Shown: positions 33,480-46,813 of the stretch, piece by piece
Layout: each line of letters starts with the position of its first letter
Numbering within the stretch: position 1 is the stretch's first letter
Assembly (NCBI GenBank): GCA_021234535.1
Contig: CM037843.1
Coordinates: 21,173,911-21,237,910 of the forward strand
Length of the DNA: 64,000 nucleotides
Direction: 5' to 3'
Origin: Stichopus chloronotus
Lineage: Eukaryota > Echinodermata > Holothuroidea > Aspidochirotida > Stichopodidae
The notes under the pieces: model-generated
The model's input: the letters and a program-made list of their open reading frames with translations, nothing else
Databases searched by the model: none
What the model was told of the DNA's origin: nothing
Made by a program: the position numbers and the translations under genes

Positions 33480-33840
33480 TCTTTATCATACATAACTTTC
33501 TTCTCGGCTACAGCCCCCGACGAAGGGGACCCACGATTCCAAATATAACCTGCCGCGATATATTTGTCGAGGATTAGGGTGACGATTGCGATACTGCAAA
33601 TAAATACGACATGTCAAAGTCCACCCTCGGAATTCTGCACCAGCGGCTTCCAGGTGACGTCATCGTCACTGCATTCACCTGCAGACAGCCTACGTGACAC
33701 AGACAGCTAGTTCATTGTGAGCTTGGATGCTGCAAACGTGCAAAATACAAACGAAAGGTGAGGCGGCCCAGTGGTACCACGGAGCGTGTGGAAGCTCCAT
33801 GGAAGTACTGACGCTGATCACACGCTTTAAAATTTGGAAA
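33480..33840 (+). promoter_or_regulatory. Candidate internal promoter: CpG-rich, CRE, splice donor
   Basis: By hand count about 24 CpG fall in 33481-33840, against a background of 3 to 4 per 480 bases nearby. A perfect CRE TGACGTCA is at 33654-33661. AAAG|GTGAGG, with GT at 33758-33759, is a good splice donor about 100 bases downstream, so a plus-strand non-coding first exon ending near 33757 is plausible. This is inference; no transcript start or coding start is identified. Confidence 0.4.
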
Positions 33841-36339
33841 TAACAATGACCATAAAAAAAAAAAAATCCTTGATTCCTGTATGATATCTCCGTGATAGGA
33901 GGAACATATCTGTTTATATTATTTTTGTAGACTAAACCACAAGAGAAGCCACAGTGCTTACTTTGAGTGAGGAGCTGCTACTGCTCCAACAGTAACAGCA
34001 GACAAACTGACAAATGGGTCTCAGTGCTACTCTTGGTGGCTTAACTGTCTATCATCGTAACCAAAATCTCTGAGGGAAATAAAATTAATGATGGGCTTAG
34101 GACACAACTCCCATGTTGGTGGTTATTGTGACGGCTTCATGTTGTTTGAGTTGCAGTCTAGTGTGCATATCACACACATATTAATTAAACCTGAGATATG
34201 ATTGGGGGGGGGACAGAGAGGAGGAGAGGATATGGCTGAAGTCATGACTCACTAGGGACTCACTAGATTTTGATGTTGATGGAAAAGGGTTGAAAGAACA
34301 TGATTGCAAACATAGATGATGCCATGTATTATGTGTCAGTTTCAACAAGAAATTTACTAATTAGTCACCACATCTTCAAGTAAATCATCATATTTGGGTC
34401 ATTTAGGACTAAAAGAGTACAATTCCTGCTACAATGGTTCTCTCGCAACTTTATGTGGATTTGAGTGGCAAGAAGATGAAGCTTCTACAATAACATGACT
34501 ACGTACAAAATGCCATGGAAATTAGTGGAAGTGTAATTCTTGGGTGAACTTGCAAAAGAGGGACCATGAAACAATTGGTTAAACAAGAAGGAGGGAAAAT
34601 GGTTCTGGCAGGTTACCATTAACCTGTTTTCACATACTGCCAGATTGGTCCCACAGATAAGAAACTTTTGTGATTTTATGTCCGTCAATGTCCGCAGACA
34701 ACCCCACGTCCAATGAAAAGATTTGTGCATGAAAACTTCAGTTGTAATAGAGACTACCGAAACTACCGAAAATGTGGTAAAGTACATGTTAAGCAGCACA
34801 TATGTGTTCTTCATCCCTTGATATATATTAAGCTATACTTTCAAGGTGTCCCTTAGTGATATTACCAGATAGAGTATTGCCAGGTCAGGTGTCAGGGACA
34901 TACTGGTTGCAAATGCATTCGTGCAGGTACACATTCCTGATTTTTTTCACAGACTATTTATTCTGCAACCGGATAAAAACATAAGTTCTAGGGTGGTGTA
35001 CGTTAAGCTGACCTGGTAATGTGTAATGCCCAATATTCACAACAGCATACACTCAAAGAGTGATGATTGAAACTGTCACCATATTGGGTGTGTGTGCAAG
35101 TAAAATATCCTTAACTACTAAGGCCGTAAAATATAGAATTACACGGATAACAAAGGGTATTTCTTGCCTCTGATACCCTTCCTTTCATGTTACATTGTTA
35201 ATAAAGGGACAATTATTATGCAAATTCCTGCTAAACCAACTTCTTTCTTTCTTTACTTTGCAAAAACTGTAAGATGGGTGAGAAGCATTAAATGTCCAAT
35301 TTACCACTGGCAGACTATACCTTAAAAGTTTAGAGGTGAACCTTTCCATAAAGCCTGAATTTAACATTCCTCAAGTTTGACAAAACGTAAAATGAAAAAT
35401 TTCTTGAAGTACATCAGCTTCTAGTTAAAAAAAGGTCTAGTAGTGTCGACACTATATGAGTGGAGCGCCACCATCAGTTGGCCCATAGCAAACAGAGAAA
35501 ATATCTGGATAAAAATGCTTCAAAGATTGCAGGAGATGGTACTTTCCAGTCTATCTGGTATCGAGAGTTTCAGCTAAAATTTTCATTTTTTCTTTGTCAA
35601 ATTTCGTTTGGGGAGCAAGTGGGAGGCAATACATTTGCCAGGAGGTCCCACCCCTGATGTTTATGCTGCTGTCCAAGCTATTGAGTAATTCAAAGATGTG
35701 ACACTTTTCTCACCTCTAACATCTCTTACTGTCAGCGACCAGTCACAGCAACAGGCCGCTTGCTAAACGAAAGGAAAGACACTATCTTAGGTGGGAATCA
35801 CTAGTGTTTCATTGTGCAAATGACATTTTGAATTTATCGTACTTATCAGCTCCTCAAGGTAAATATGATAAACAATATCTGGGAGATACATCAGAGGATG
35901 CAACTTAATCAAACTTTGTGACAGTCCAGGGTTCCTCAATTTCCGGACATCAATGGAAAACAATGGAAGATAAAAGATCCAGAGAGTTCACCAGAAATCC
36001 AAACCAGAAATGATTCATCTAAAAGAGAACATTGCTTGATAAAAAGGCCAATAATTAGAACAAATTTTCAGCTCTGAATATAGCCAGCAAAATGTCAGCA
36101 GTGTCATCATTAAAGAGCTAAGATTAAAGCCACACATTACACTGGAACACTTACTTAACCCCATTCTACCACGTTCATGCAGTTTGCATTACAATGCTGA
36201 CACAAACTATCAAAACTATTTTAGAACTGTTCACTTACTTTTTTCCCACTTATAAATATTACTTACAGAGTAATTATAAAGTATATACTTCATTCTCAAG
36301 CACATTTCTAATGGACATATTAACTCCTGTGGTACTAAT
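33841..36339. other. No gene recognised
   Basis: CpG-poor sequence with an A13 run near 33856 and a G9 tract at 34204-34212. The 109-codon minus-strand frame at 34485-34814 and smaller frames are unrecognised. Confidence 0.45.
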
Positions 36340-36572
36340 CACACGCAACTATTGTTTCAATTTTAAGCAATCACTTGATGTGATGTTTATTTATGAGCGA
36401 CGGTAAAAACAGATAGCAAATAAGATTCTTTCAGCGATAATGCTCTCTCGTTTCGCGTCGGTGTTTCACACCTGTATACAACACAGTGTATTTACAAACA
36501 AAGTGGGCGAACAACCAGCGTTAGGTTGGAACTTGTCCGATTAAGTCAATGATCTGACTTTTCATAAATATA
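36340..36572 (+). repeat. Dispersed repeat family Y, copy 1
   Basis: Homologous in the same orientation to 49100-49318. Shared blocks include TGTTTCAA, CAATCACT, TTTAyTTATGAGCrA, TAAAAACAGAT, ACAGTGTrTT and CTGACTT. Identity is moderate (about 65-70% by eye). No coding potential is shared between copies, so a non-coding interspersed repeat is likely. Confidence 0.65.
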
Positions 36573-37119
36573 ATCTTCAAAACATGGGTGGAGTTTATAA
36601 CAACTAAGCAATGAAAAATAGCAAGCAGAGTATAGATGTGAACTTTCTAGAGTTTTACTTCACTGTTTCAAATAAGAATTAAAGTTGATACAGCATAAAA
36701 CATCTACAGACGTGATATTTTACAGTTGTTTGTAAACTCACAGAAACAGACACGGGACAATGCTTGGAAACAAGAGTGACTGTAACGAACACCATAACAC
36801 AAACCACTTGTATTTACATGTTTACATGCTTAACCTCCAAATGGCCCTATGGAGGGTCCTCAAACTGTAACTTGGAATATATCATAATTTCTCTGCTTTA
36901 CTGATAGCTTTGTAGAATCCACATAGACTAGAGTACAATTCTGTCAATGACAATTAAGCATCAAAACAAGCATTCTCTCCACCGAAATTTTATAACAGTA
37001 GGCAACAATTGTGCTTGATCCATTCAATGGTCCCTTCAACTTTGAAAGAAATACAACAGGGTGGAAGGGGTAAACACCTCAACAGTTCCACCTGGGAAAT
37101 TTTATTCAGTATCGGGTGT
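36573..37119. other. No gene recognised
   Basis: AT-rich, CpG-poor sequence with no interpretable structure. A 64-codon frame (37009-37203) runs into the tandem duplication that follows. Confidence 0.45.
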
Positions 37120-37491
37120 TTCCTATGCCTCTTGTCTGTATTAACTTTACTTTTAGTTATCCTTTGTTACATCCTTTTGTTTGAAGGCAGTCGTCCAAAA
37201 TGATACTGTTATTTCTGCATCATATTTCACTGATATTTTAGTCACAAGCACCCTCTGGTTTATTAGAATTATTTGACTGATTTTTGCCTTCTTCAGCAGT
37301 TTATATTCCTATGCCTCTTGTCTGTATTAACTTTACTTTTAGTTATCCTTTGTTACATCCTTTTGTTTGAAGGCAGTCCTCCAAAATGATACTGTTATTT
37401 CTGCATCATATTTCACTGATATTTTAGTCACAAGCACACTCTGGTTTATTAGAATTATTTGACTGATTTTTGCCTTCTTCAGCAGTTTATA
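37120..37491 (+). repeat. Recent 186-bp tandem duplication
   Basis: 37120-37305 and 37306-37491 are identical except for two substitutions noticed by eye (GCAGTCGTCC versus GCAGTCCTCC, and GCACCCTC versus GCACACTC), about 99% identity. This is far younger than other duplications in the window. It could be a real recent duplication, an allelic difference or an assembly artefact. Confidence 0.9.
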
Positions 37492-37496
37492 TTCCT

Positions 37497-40400
37497 CTCA
37501 TTCTGTTGGTGACTACCTTTCAAGCACTGATTTTCTGTCACAGTGTCAGGATCATTTTAGACTTGTGTTCACTCTCTGAGATGGCATACATCTGACTGAA
37601 TAAGATTTGGAATGGAACTTTGTTAAGATCACCCATTCATTGTCCTTGATACCCAGCACACAGGCTCCACTTCAAAGCTACATAAATAATACATGGCATC
37701 TCAATCCTAATACCACAGGTACTCAAACACACTATGTGACTGCAGCATAATTGTATTATTTATTTAAGTGTCATAGCGAACATGACATATCGATATTTAC
37801 AATAACTTGCTTGATCCTGAGGGCCAGCTGGGGCCACCCATCACGGCATGATCTTACAAGAGTGGTTCAATGTTTCCTTGGTTAAAATATTTTTCGTCTT
37901 TTGTAAACTCTAGAAGGTCGCACCACTTCACATGTTTGAGCCAAATCTAAACATTATAAATTGTCATATGCTTTCACTGTCTCCCAACCTGCATGCATCT
38001 CTGTATTTCACTAAACAAACGACTTTACATTTATCACATATCACCACACGGTTGGACGGACTCTTCTCACTCATTTAAAAAAAAAAAAACAACAACAACA
38101 GTGAACCTAACATTTACAAATTAGAATCTGAGAGGACAATTTTTGGTAAGAAAGAAAGAAAGAACTTCACCAACTGCAGGATTCAATGTGATTATGATTT
38201 AGTTTCAGGCAGTATCTTCATATATGGTTGGCATGGCAACATATGGAACAAACCAAAGCAGACAGGATAAACTTCCTTCCTTTTTCATTTGTATTAGAAG
38301 GTTGAAAGAAGTGGAAGAAAAAAGGAGACAAGTCTGCCTTTTTTTTTCTTTAACATGTCTTCAATGTATCAATTCAACTAGCAGCAGGCACAAAAATTAG
38401 TACATCCTGCTAAATCAAGTAAACATTGAGCAATAAATTATGACACTTGTTTATACTTTCATACAAATCATTTAGATGATTGTCCATGGGAAGAAAAAGT
38501 TCACATTACTCAAATTTAGTCAACAGATTGTAGGCCGGAAAGATCTGGATTCAAGGAGGAGTGATTAGCAATCTACTCAGATGTGCACTGCTAATGGTTC
38601 CCCATCTATCTATCTTCTAATTACCCTTGCCCTTCTTTTCATATTTTTTTTTTTTGAAATGTCCCATTGGCTATCTTTTCAGTGTAATTACGTTCTTTTT
38701 TCAGTTTAGTTAACAAATTTGGGGATGAACGAAAGTTTAAAAAAAAAGAGGGGGATCAAATTATCTCAGAATTGAAAATTGTGTAAAAAGACACCAGTGT
38801 ACATATTGTCAGCTTAGAAAAGAAATGGATTCATTTCAAGTTTATGCATACCTCACATTTTTCGCAGGACTGCACAGAGCAACCTCAAAATCTATAAAAT
38901 TGGTCAAGTGTAAGCCAGATCATGCCATGAGGGGATGTAGAGAACACACAGTTTCCACAATGGCAACTGAACAAACAGCTTCATCCAATAACTATCAAAG
39001 AATTCTTTGACCCCTTTCTAGTTTTCATGTTTAGGGTTAATGGCCCTACTGTCAAAACCTGCAGCACAGCTCTACAAATATTGCCAGTGGTTGACAAATG
39101 TGAGAAAACACTTCAATTGAGTGGAAAGAGCACTTCAATTTCTTCCACTACCTCTCACCCTGTGGTCCTCACATTTCCCCAAAAAAATGACAACTTTTGC
39201 CAATCATGAAAAACCAAGGAATAGAGCTGCTTTTTTTCTGTAACCTTCTCAGCTTTTAAACTTTCATCTATACATGGAGGTTCTGATGCTTCAGAAAAAC
39301 AAACACAAAATGCTCCACTAGGTAATTGACAGTTATAAATTTCCACTTATTAGACATGTACTTCAGATATCATTCATCAACAATTCACCCATTTTATTCA
39401 AAGATTACCAATTAAAGCCCCGCAGATACTGGATACACCAACCCCATTAACTTTGTAATCCTAATGAGTCGAACCAACAAAGAGAGCTTCTGCTATTTAA
39501 CTGCATGTTTATAAATAATTTTTTTTGGTTGTAAACATAAAACTGTTCTATCACAGAGCTGGCCAAACCTGTCAAACAGATCTTAGGCAAAAGGGCAACA
39601 AGTGATGGAAAAAAGGTCTTGGGGTTAATCTTTCTGATCTTAGTAATAAGAACGATCAATTAGGCATTGGGCTATTATCTCTTGGCTTGAATGCTCTGTG
39701 CCAAACAGCAATCCAACAAAACAGGATACTTCAAGAACCACCTATAGACCTTGAAATAAGATTCAAAGACACTGACTGGTACAGGGATTCATTCCTTAAT
39801 AAAAAAAAAGGTAAAACCCAATTCATCAATTGTGACTTTCTTTTCACCTGATTCTACTGGCCTGTTGCCATTGGCTGCTGAGCTTCTTTTAAGCCTCCCA
39901 CAGATTATCATGAATGAAAGTTGATGAAAAGCATTCAGAGTCATCTTAAAGTAAATACAGACAAAATGAGTTTTTATTTACATAAATTAATCCTAACTGT
40001 GCAAAACCTGTTACAATTAAAAGAATGGAGGTAGGCCCGGCACACTCAAAGGGGCTAAACACTTTCAAAACCACAGATGCTGCATCGGTTCTATTGGCTG
40101 ATGCCATTGGAACTAATGGAAGACACAGTTACAGTATATACAATGTAAACATTCAAGCATTAGAGATAAAGAATTCATGGGCATCCATAAAGAGGAAGGA
40201 GGGGGGGGGGGGGGGAACTGCCCTTTTGGAAAATCATAAACTTGCAACTGAAATCTGGAAGACAAAAAGGACATCAACCTTCTGTACTAGAAGTGTGCAT
40301 TTCCAAACCTGTGTTCTAAAAAAAAAAGAATACTTAGCTAAAAGTCCCAAGGACGGTGAGACACAATATTTGCTGTTTCCTGCATTCTGAGACACATCAT

Positions 40401-43400
40401 TCACCTAACTTCCACTGTAGGCTGCACACCAACCAATGGTGGTGCTCCACATAGATAACATCTAGCGTTCCTTTTTAGGGAGACTTGTGTCAATCTTTTC
40501 TTTGAACGGAAGTCCTCATTTAACCTTGAAATCCAACACAAGTGAAAATGTAGATTGGATATTGAGGTCACATCTCATGCACTATTGTAACTGTTTCTTT
40601 CAAGGCAGTCAAGATTACGAAGAGAAAAGGTTATTCATGTAGTTTTGCCTGGGTGACATTGCAGATTCAGCATTATGCAATGTGACGTTTGGAAAATAAA
40701 TAATTCTTTAAAAATTCATAACTTTCAAACTGTACATGCCACTGAGATATGCTTTTTACCAATAAAGAGAGAAAAATATTGATAATTTTTATGAGATATC
40801 AATTCTCTCCAGTAGCTAATCCCTTCAAGCTGAAGTATCCTTCGATCCCCACAAAAAAATGCTTTTGCCCCTCCCCCAAGAATCAAGAAGTAACATTCCC
40901 CTCCACAAGCATTGGCAGCAAATGGACTTCAACCCCCCTCCCAGTGCCTGATACACATCCAAACAAAAATCCTTTTGGCCAGGAACAGTCTGCCTAAATT
41001 CATTCATCCTGCAGTTAACAAAATATATAACTTTTACGACAATTCTTGAAATGTATGGAATCTGGTAAGTACTGTAGTTGTCTCCAATTTTAAGACAGCA
41101 ATAACAGCAGCAAACAGCAGGAAATACAACAAGGACATGAATTAATGTATTAGTAGGCCTACCACCAGCTAGATAAGCCAATAAATCATAAATCATGTGT
41201 TTTGTGAATGAATAGTAAAATATTTGTCTCTCCTTTTTTCACACAAACCTCCTCCCAGAATTATTCACAGGGAGGGACATTACCTCGCAAACTTGGGGAG
41301 CTGATGCAGACACTGCTTGGGAAAAATCATCTACAAAATATGACACACCGAATAATCTTTCAAGTACTACAATGCATTTTGTTCTCACAATTCCAGATAA
41401 AAAAACTGTGACTTTTGACGATAAAGGTAGAGATCTGTAGTTTCTAAACTTCTCAAAAATGATGGGCCAAGGCCGGGGAGTTGGTGAGATGAAAGGGGGG
41501 AGGGATGGACCACACTGTACATAAAAGTTCCATCAAAGATTGGGTTGTAATACGACAAATTCACATTTGAACAGTTTGAATATCTATTTATGATGCCGTG
41601 GGAAGATGTAGAATAATAGAGAGTGTCCCAAATGGGAAAACAGATGCAAATGTAGGTGAAAACGATAAAACAGAAAGTAGAGAATACCCCTCAACAGAAA
41701 GCAGAAAATATCCCCCCCAAAAAAAAGAAGGAAGAAGACATTGGCCCAAATATTTTGAAAGGCAGATCATTTTGTTTGATTTATAAAACTCACTGATTTG
41801 AAGAAAATGTAACCAGAGCAACAGGGAGCGCAAGCCTGACATTACATCAAGCGCTCACAACAATGATGTTTTTGACCCACATAATTGCTTCATTCTATAA
41901 ATCTCACAAGAATTTTCCCTTATGAGGTTTCTTTTGGGAATGCAAAAATGGGGCATTGAGATCCTTGACATGACATCTGACAACCTCACCTCAGAGGGAC
42001 TGCCTGTGTTTGAACCTGGTAAATACATATCAATTATTTTGAGTCTAGTGAACACATGTCACATCCAAGTTTATGCATAAATTGCATGTACCATGAGACA
42101 TGGTCAGAGTTCCCGCACTTTATTCTTTCCATAATTCCATTGTATAATACACCACAAATTGTTACTTTTTTCAAACCTGTCACTCACTGTTCATACTCTT
42201 TTTTTTTTATAAATATTTGAGTCATAAAACACTGAAGAAGTTTTCTAGTAGCCATGGTGTCCAAGATACCACCAATTTCCTATGGGTGACCAGATTCTTT
42301 TTTCTATTAGAGGAAAACTACATCAAAATATTGGGGCCATAATTTCTCACACAAATCAGGGGCCAGACCCAAATACAGATTTTTAAGTTTTGTACACCAA
42401 TCTACAAAACTGCATGGCTTCTGTTGGTTTGCTGTTGTTTTTGCTACCATGTCACATTAACAGGTTTGAGTTTTGACAATATTGGCTGCCAGTGGTCACA
42501 AGCTAATTAAATTTGCTAAAATAAATGTTCAATGTAACTTTTAATGATAAATGAATGCCAAAATTGTTCATCATCCAAGGAAAGTATCATGCAAACATTA
42601 CCCACATCCCCTTATTATAGGCCAGGAAAGAATGGCAAAGAATGAAAATGATATCAAAAACAAAATACAGAGTAACAGCATTTTAATAAAGGCTGAAGAA
42701 GATGCCATCTGTTGGGCAGGTAAAAGGATTATCACGCCCCAGCCATACATACCACATACAGATACCTGGAATGTCACTATGGTAATGAGGTCGCAAAAGG
42801 TCAACAGATAACCAATTCCAGACTTGACAACAGCCAAGTTTTCCAGATCAGAACCTTTCCAGAAAATCCAAAATGACAGGTCCCCGCTTGGACTGGCCTA
42901 CATCTGAACTGGAAATCTTTGAGTTTCTGGAAAATCTTTTGTATTTTCCCCATATCTATATATAATAAATATCCCTAACTATGACAATAGATGTCCACAA
43001 ATCCAAACTGCTCCCACTCAGAGATACTTTTGAGCTGAGTCTATTTGCCTGTAAAAAGAGGAGCAATGTCTCAAAAACCCTGATGACTTGGATCTCCAAG
43101 GCCACCCACGTACAGGTTAAGATGGCCTTTATGTACAGTGATATGATATCCCACTGGTACGAAAACAATCCCTGACAAGGTACTGTACAACTCAGCCTGG
43201 CAGCAAACATGAATGTTGTTTTATTTAAAGTGAATGTGGACACAACAAACATTTATAATATTCACTGCTGGGAGAAAACAGCTGCTGCCGATGTTGCAAA
43301 AAAGAAACATTTTGGGATTCCCTTGATTTGAAGGGCAGCATGTGTAGTCTCGTGCACGACAAGTGTCAAATTGTGCAGTTTAAGTGCACTAGGGTGTTGA

Positions 43401-43856
43401 TTCCAGTCGCTATGACTACAATGACGAAGCACGAGGGAGAAGATGAATGAAGTTTTTACTTTTAAAGCAGCCAGTCACATTGCAACACTTGTTCCACACC
43501 ATTTCGTCGTGTCCATGCAATTTGCAATGTAATGCAAATGCAAAAAGATTGAGGTTCAAACTTAAGGAAAATCTGACCTTACAACTGCCTTTTTGTCCGC
43601 TCAAATTCTTGGTTAACATTTCTGCAGCTTATCCAGTTCCAGCCTATTTGTATCTTTTGCCAGGATACATGTTGATGGTTTTATTTAGAAAAGATCACAC
43701 AAAAAAGAATGTAAAGTCTCTGCGACAACAGCACATATTCAATGATGAAGTAAATAACAAGTACAGCAATAACTGAGCTGCTATGTAAGTTAAAAATATA
43801 AGTTCATATTGATAAACAAGGGCTGTATCCACATGTAAGTTTTTGTACTGTAACAA
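37497..43856. other. Long CpG-poor stretch without recognised genes
   Basis: About 6.4 kb with only short unrecognised frames, for example 40025-40390 (121 codons, reading through a G15 tract at 40201-40215) and 40825-41196 minus (123 codons). A strong RFX X-box-like site, GTTGGCATGGCAAC, is at 38227-38240. A-rich runs near 38080 and 40319 and an AAGAAAG patch near 38150 are present. It is consistent with intron or intergenic DNA. Confidence 0.5.
38227..38240. promoter_or_regulatory. RFX X-box-like palindrome
   Basis: GTTGGCATGGCAAC matches the ideal X-box GTTGCCATGGCAAC at 13 of 14 positions. RFX factors bind this motif and control, among others, ciliary genes in animals. The site lies alone in CpG-poor DNA with no identified promoter next to it, so function is uncertain. 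Confidence 0.4.
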
Positions 43857-43888
43857 TACACGAATATTATTATACACGAATATTATTA
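43857..43888. repeat. 16-bp exact tandem duplication
   Basis: TACACGAATATTATTA occurs twice without gap (43857-43872 and 43873-43888). Recent slippage is likely. Confidence 0.9.
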
Positions 43889-46747
43889 TCAAGCTTTTCA
43901 CAGGAATGCTAAAAGTGAGTAGAAGAGAGGGAGGGGGGTGGGGTGGCAGTGAGGGGGATCTATTCATCATAAAAGTCTCATACTTTCATCTCTTTTAACA
44001 ATAAAATATCTTTCTAGCTGGCGGTTTATCTTAATATTTAAACACAAGTTAACTGTCACCTTATCGATGCAATACGAGCTGATGCAAGGAGGGAAACATT
44101 CAAGGATCGACTTGATACAAAATAGTTAAAGTGAAGAAAGCATCCCTCCCTTTAATTGATGAGGAGATTGAGGAAACTGACACAAAATTGTGAGCAATGT
44201 CCAATATGGTGTTTGACACATGCTAGTAACATATGCTAATGACATGACCATGCCAATACACTAAGAGTGATACGTGGACTAGGATCAGCAAAATATTTCA
44301 ATCTTCTTGGTTTCAAAAATGTCCTGAGTGGGTTTCCACAAAATGATGTCCTTGGAATGCCAATCTTAGTTTTCCTCCCTACTAAGACGTCTGACAGTAA
44401 CGGAACATGACAACGGAGCTAAACGCCTTCTCACGAATGGATGGAAAGATTGGCAGGTTTGGATACCGGTGGCTACCATGTATTTAAACCACATGTTTTC
44501 GACTTAGGATTTTCCATAAGGAGGGACTAAAGCCCTCCTCCGGTGCAACCCAACATACGTCGAACATGAGTGACTTGATGTATACATTAGTTGGCTGGAT
44601 AGTAATGTTTGAACATGTAACCTTAGTTATTTCACACAAAGTTGACATACTAATGCAGTAATCACCATGGTTACCAATGCAACAGTGTTTCATTAATATT
44701 TTCTAGTGTCAATGTCCTGAAAACTGTTTGACCTGGAAGGCAAATTGACATGTCTAGGGTGCTTTGGCAATGTTTTCTGGGTATTACAATGACTCTGGTC
44801 TAGACTGACCTTTAAAGTAGCGTTTTCACAGGCAGGCGCAGGTAGCTGGGTAACCGACTGACAATGTCAGGGACCCGAATCTGAAATTGCTGCCCAGAAG
44901 AAAAGTTTCAGGAACATACATTGAACATGTGACAAAATACAGAGTGCATGGCTTAATAAAGAGTAGCCATGCCCATACTTAAGGTACAATGTGTTACATT
45001 ACTGAAATACTAACATTCAAAATTTTGCATTACGAATTGACAACTGACAGCCTAACGGAAGTTATATTTTTGGGTACCACGGCATGCAAGCGACTATGGA
45101 CTGCAGACCTGTACCTGGGTATGAACACAGTGCAAACTGCAAACACCAATTTAAAGACAGGGGTTTTCCAGTATACATTCGCGTTTTGTTTGGAGGGCAA
45201 GCTCTGTTTATCCAGTTTTGACTATTTTACAAAGCTTCAAGGTACAGTATGTATCAGAGTTGACAGCTTCCTAAGGACAATAGGACAGCTTCCTATTTGA
45301 TAAGATATAATAATGTCCTTAGCAGTTTGTTCAAATTATCTCAATCCCTACTTGTTTTCTTGTCTTTTATTGTGGATCTACATCATTGTTGCCACACATT
45401 TCAACACTCTCATGACAGACGGTGTGAGCAGGCAAGTGGGTGAGTAAATACCCAAGGTTCTTACAATTAGCAGGGGAAGTGTGTCTGAACACTGGAGAAA
45501 TTTTGTCACTATTAATTACACAGAATTCAGAATGAAATTCCTTGTAACGTGTATGGAAGGTGGGATGGGTTGACATCATCGCCTTGCAAAATTTAAGCAT
45601 TGGTATGCAGTGACCTGCAAGCCTTGCAGACAAGTATCTACTATGGGATACGTTATGATCAAACGTTATGTCCTCCAACATTTCCTGCTGTACAGGGAAC
45701 TTGACTAGGATAGAGGGAGACATTTCCAAAATATTTCAACTCAACAATCAACATGGATCAGGCAGATCAGTGTTAAAAAGGATATTAAAATGTCAGAGGC
45801 TTAGCAATTGAACTACATCTTTAATACGGTTTTTATTTTTAACAATGTTTGAGGTTTGATGGTGAAGGTCTGCTCAGAACACGACACCATGGAACGGCAT
45901 TGTTCCAAGAAGTGGGCAATTTGCGACTTGAACAGCCCAATCCAGTGATCTGTGATCTAAATCAAGTGTAGAATCTGTAATAGAGAATCTATAACATCTT
46001 TATTTAGGTTCTAACAATTATCTTTCTACTAATTCTACCTAAAATAATCTTGAGGGACTTTCTGTAGATAGAGCTGTTTTCATTCTCCCCTACAGTACAT
46101 GAGCTGACCCTAGTGATTGCCTGCATGGTCTCTGAAAGAACATGGGGCACCATCCTCATGCTTCAAAAAATGGCTGAAACTTTCAAAACAGGGATTGAAA
46201 GAGGCTTTCATTCTCTTTCAGTCCTGTATTCCAAAGATGACCCGGCCTGTAAAGAGTGGCATTGCGAGTACTGCATGCAATTATGGAACCGACAATAAAG
46301 ACCGTGGCCGTTGATGGTTTGGCTACCCTACTGTAGGCTACCTAGGGTACCCAGAGTTGGCACCTGACACCTGATAATAGATGCAAGATAAATTATTCTT
46401 ACTGTTTGGCCTGTTGCAGAAAATTTCTCTGTACTTTCACCCCAGTCTGCGTTGACATGGTGGCTATATATTATCAGGCTTCAGAAATATGGCTTCAAAA
46501 CTGTTGTAAATGCTATGTCCCATAACAAACTGACCAAGAGACATTCCACTGTGAGGTGATAGGGGAGATCTAAGACAGAGAAAAAGTGAACTGAAAAAAA
46601 ACACCTGTGGGTGGAGACAAAGGTCATGCAATCCTGACAAAGTAATGCCACCAATAACATGGTGGCTACCACCATACCCTTTATATGACCTACACCATCC
46701 CTAACTATGCTATCTCCTCTTGTCCTCCCTCCCTCCCTTGTTACTTT
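43889..46747. other. No gene recognised
   Basis: Frames at 44989-45300 (plus, 103 codons), 45367-45729 (minus, 120 codons) and 46481-46801 (minus, translating the microsatellite) show no known domain. CpG remains scarce. Confidence 0.45.
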
Positions 46748-46813
46748 ATCCATCCATCCATCCATCCATCTGTCCATCTGTCTGTCCGTTTGTTCGTTCA
46801 TTCATTCATTCAT
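46748..46813. repeat. (TCCA)n/(TTCA)n microsatellite
   Basis: Perfect TCCA units give way to TCTG/TCCG and then TTCA units, a compound tetranucleotide repeat of about 66 bp. Frames on both strands here (46481-46801 and 46707-46922) are repeat translations. Confidence 0.95.

Noticed and set aside
35461..35480. GAGCGCCACCATCAGTTGG as a second CTCF site
   Set aside because: Three extra bases disrupt the core spacing, so it does not fit the consensus.
40025..40390. 121-codon plus-strand frame
   Set aside because: It passes through a G15 tract encoding glycines and shows no known domain or conserved motif.
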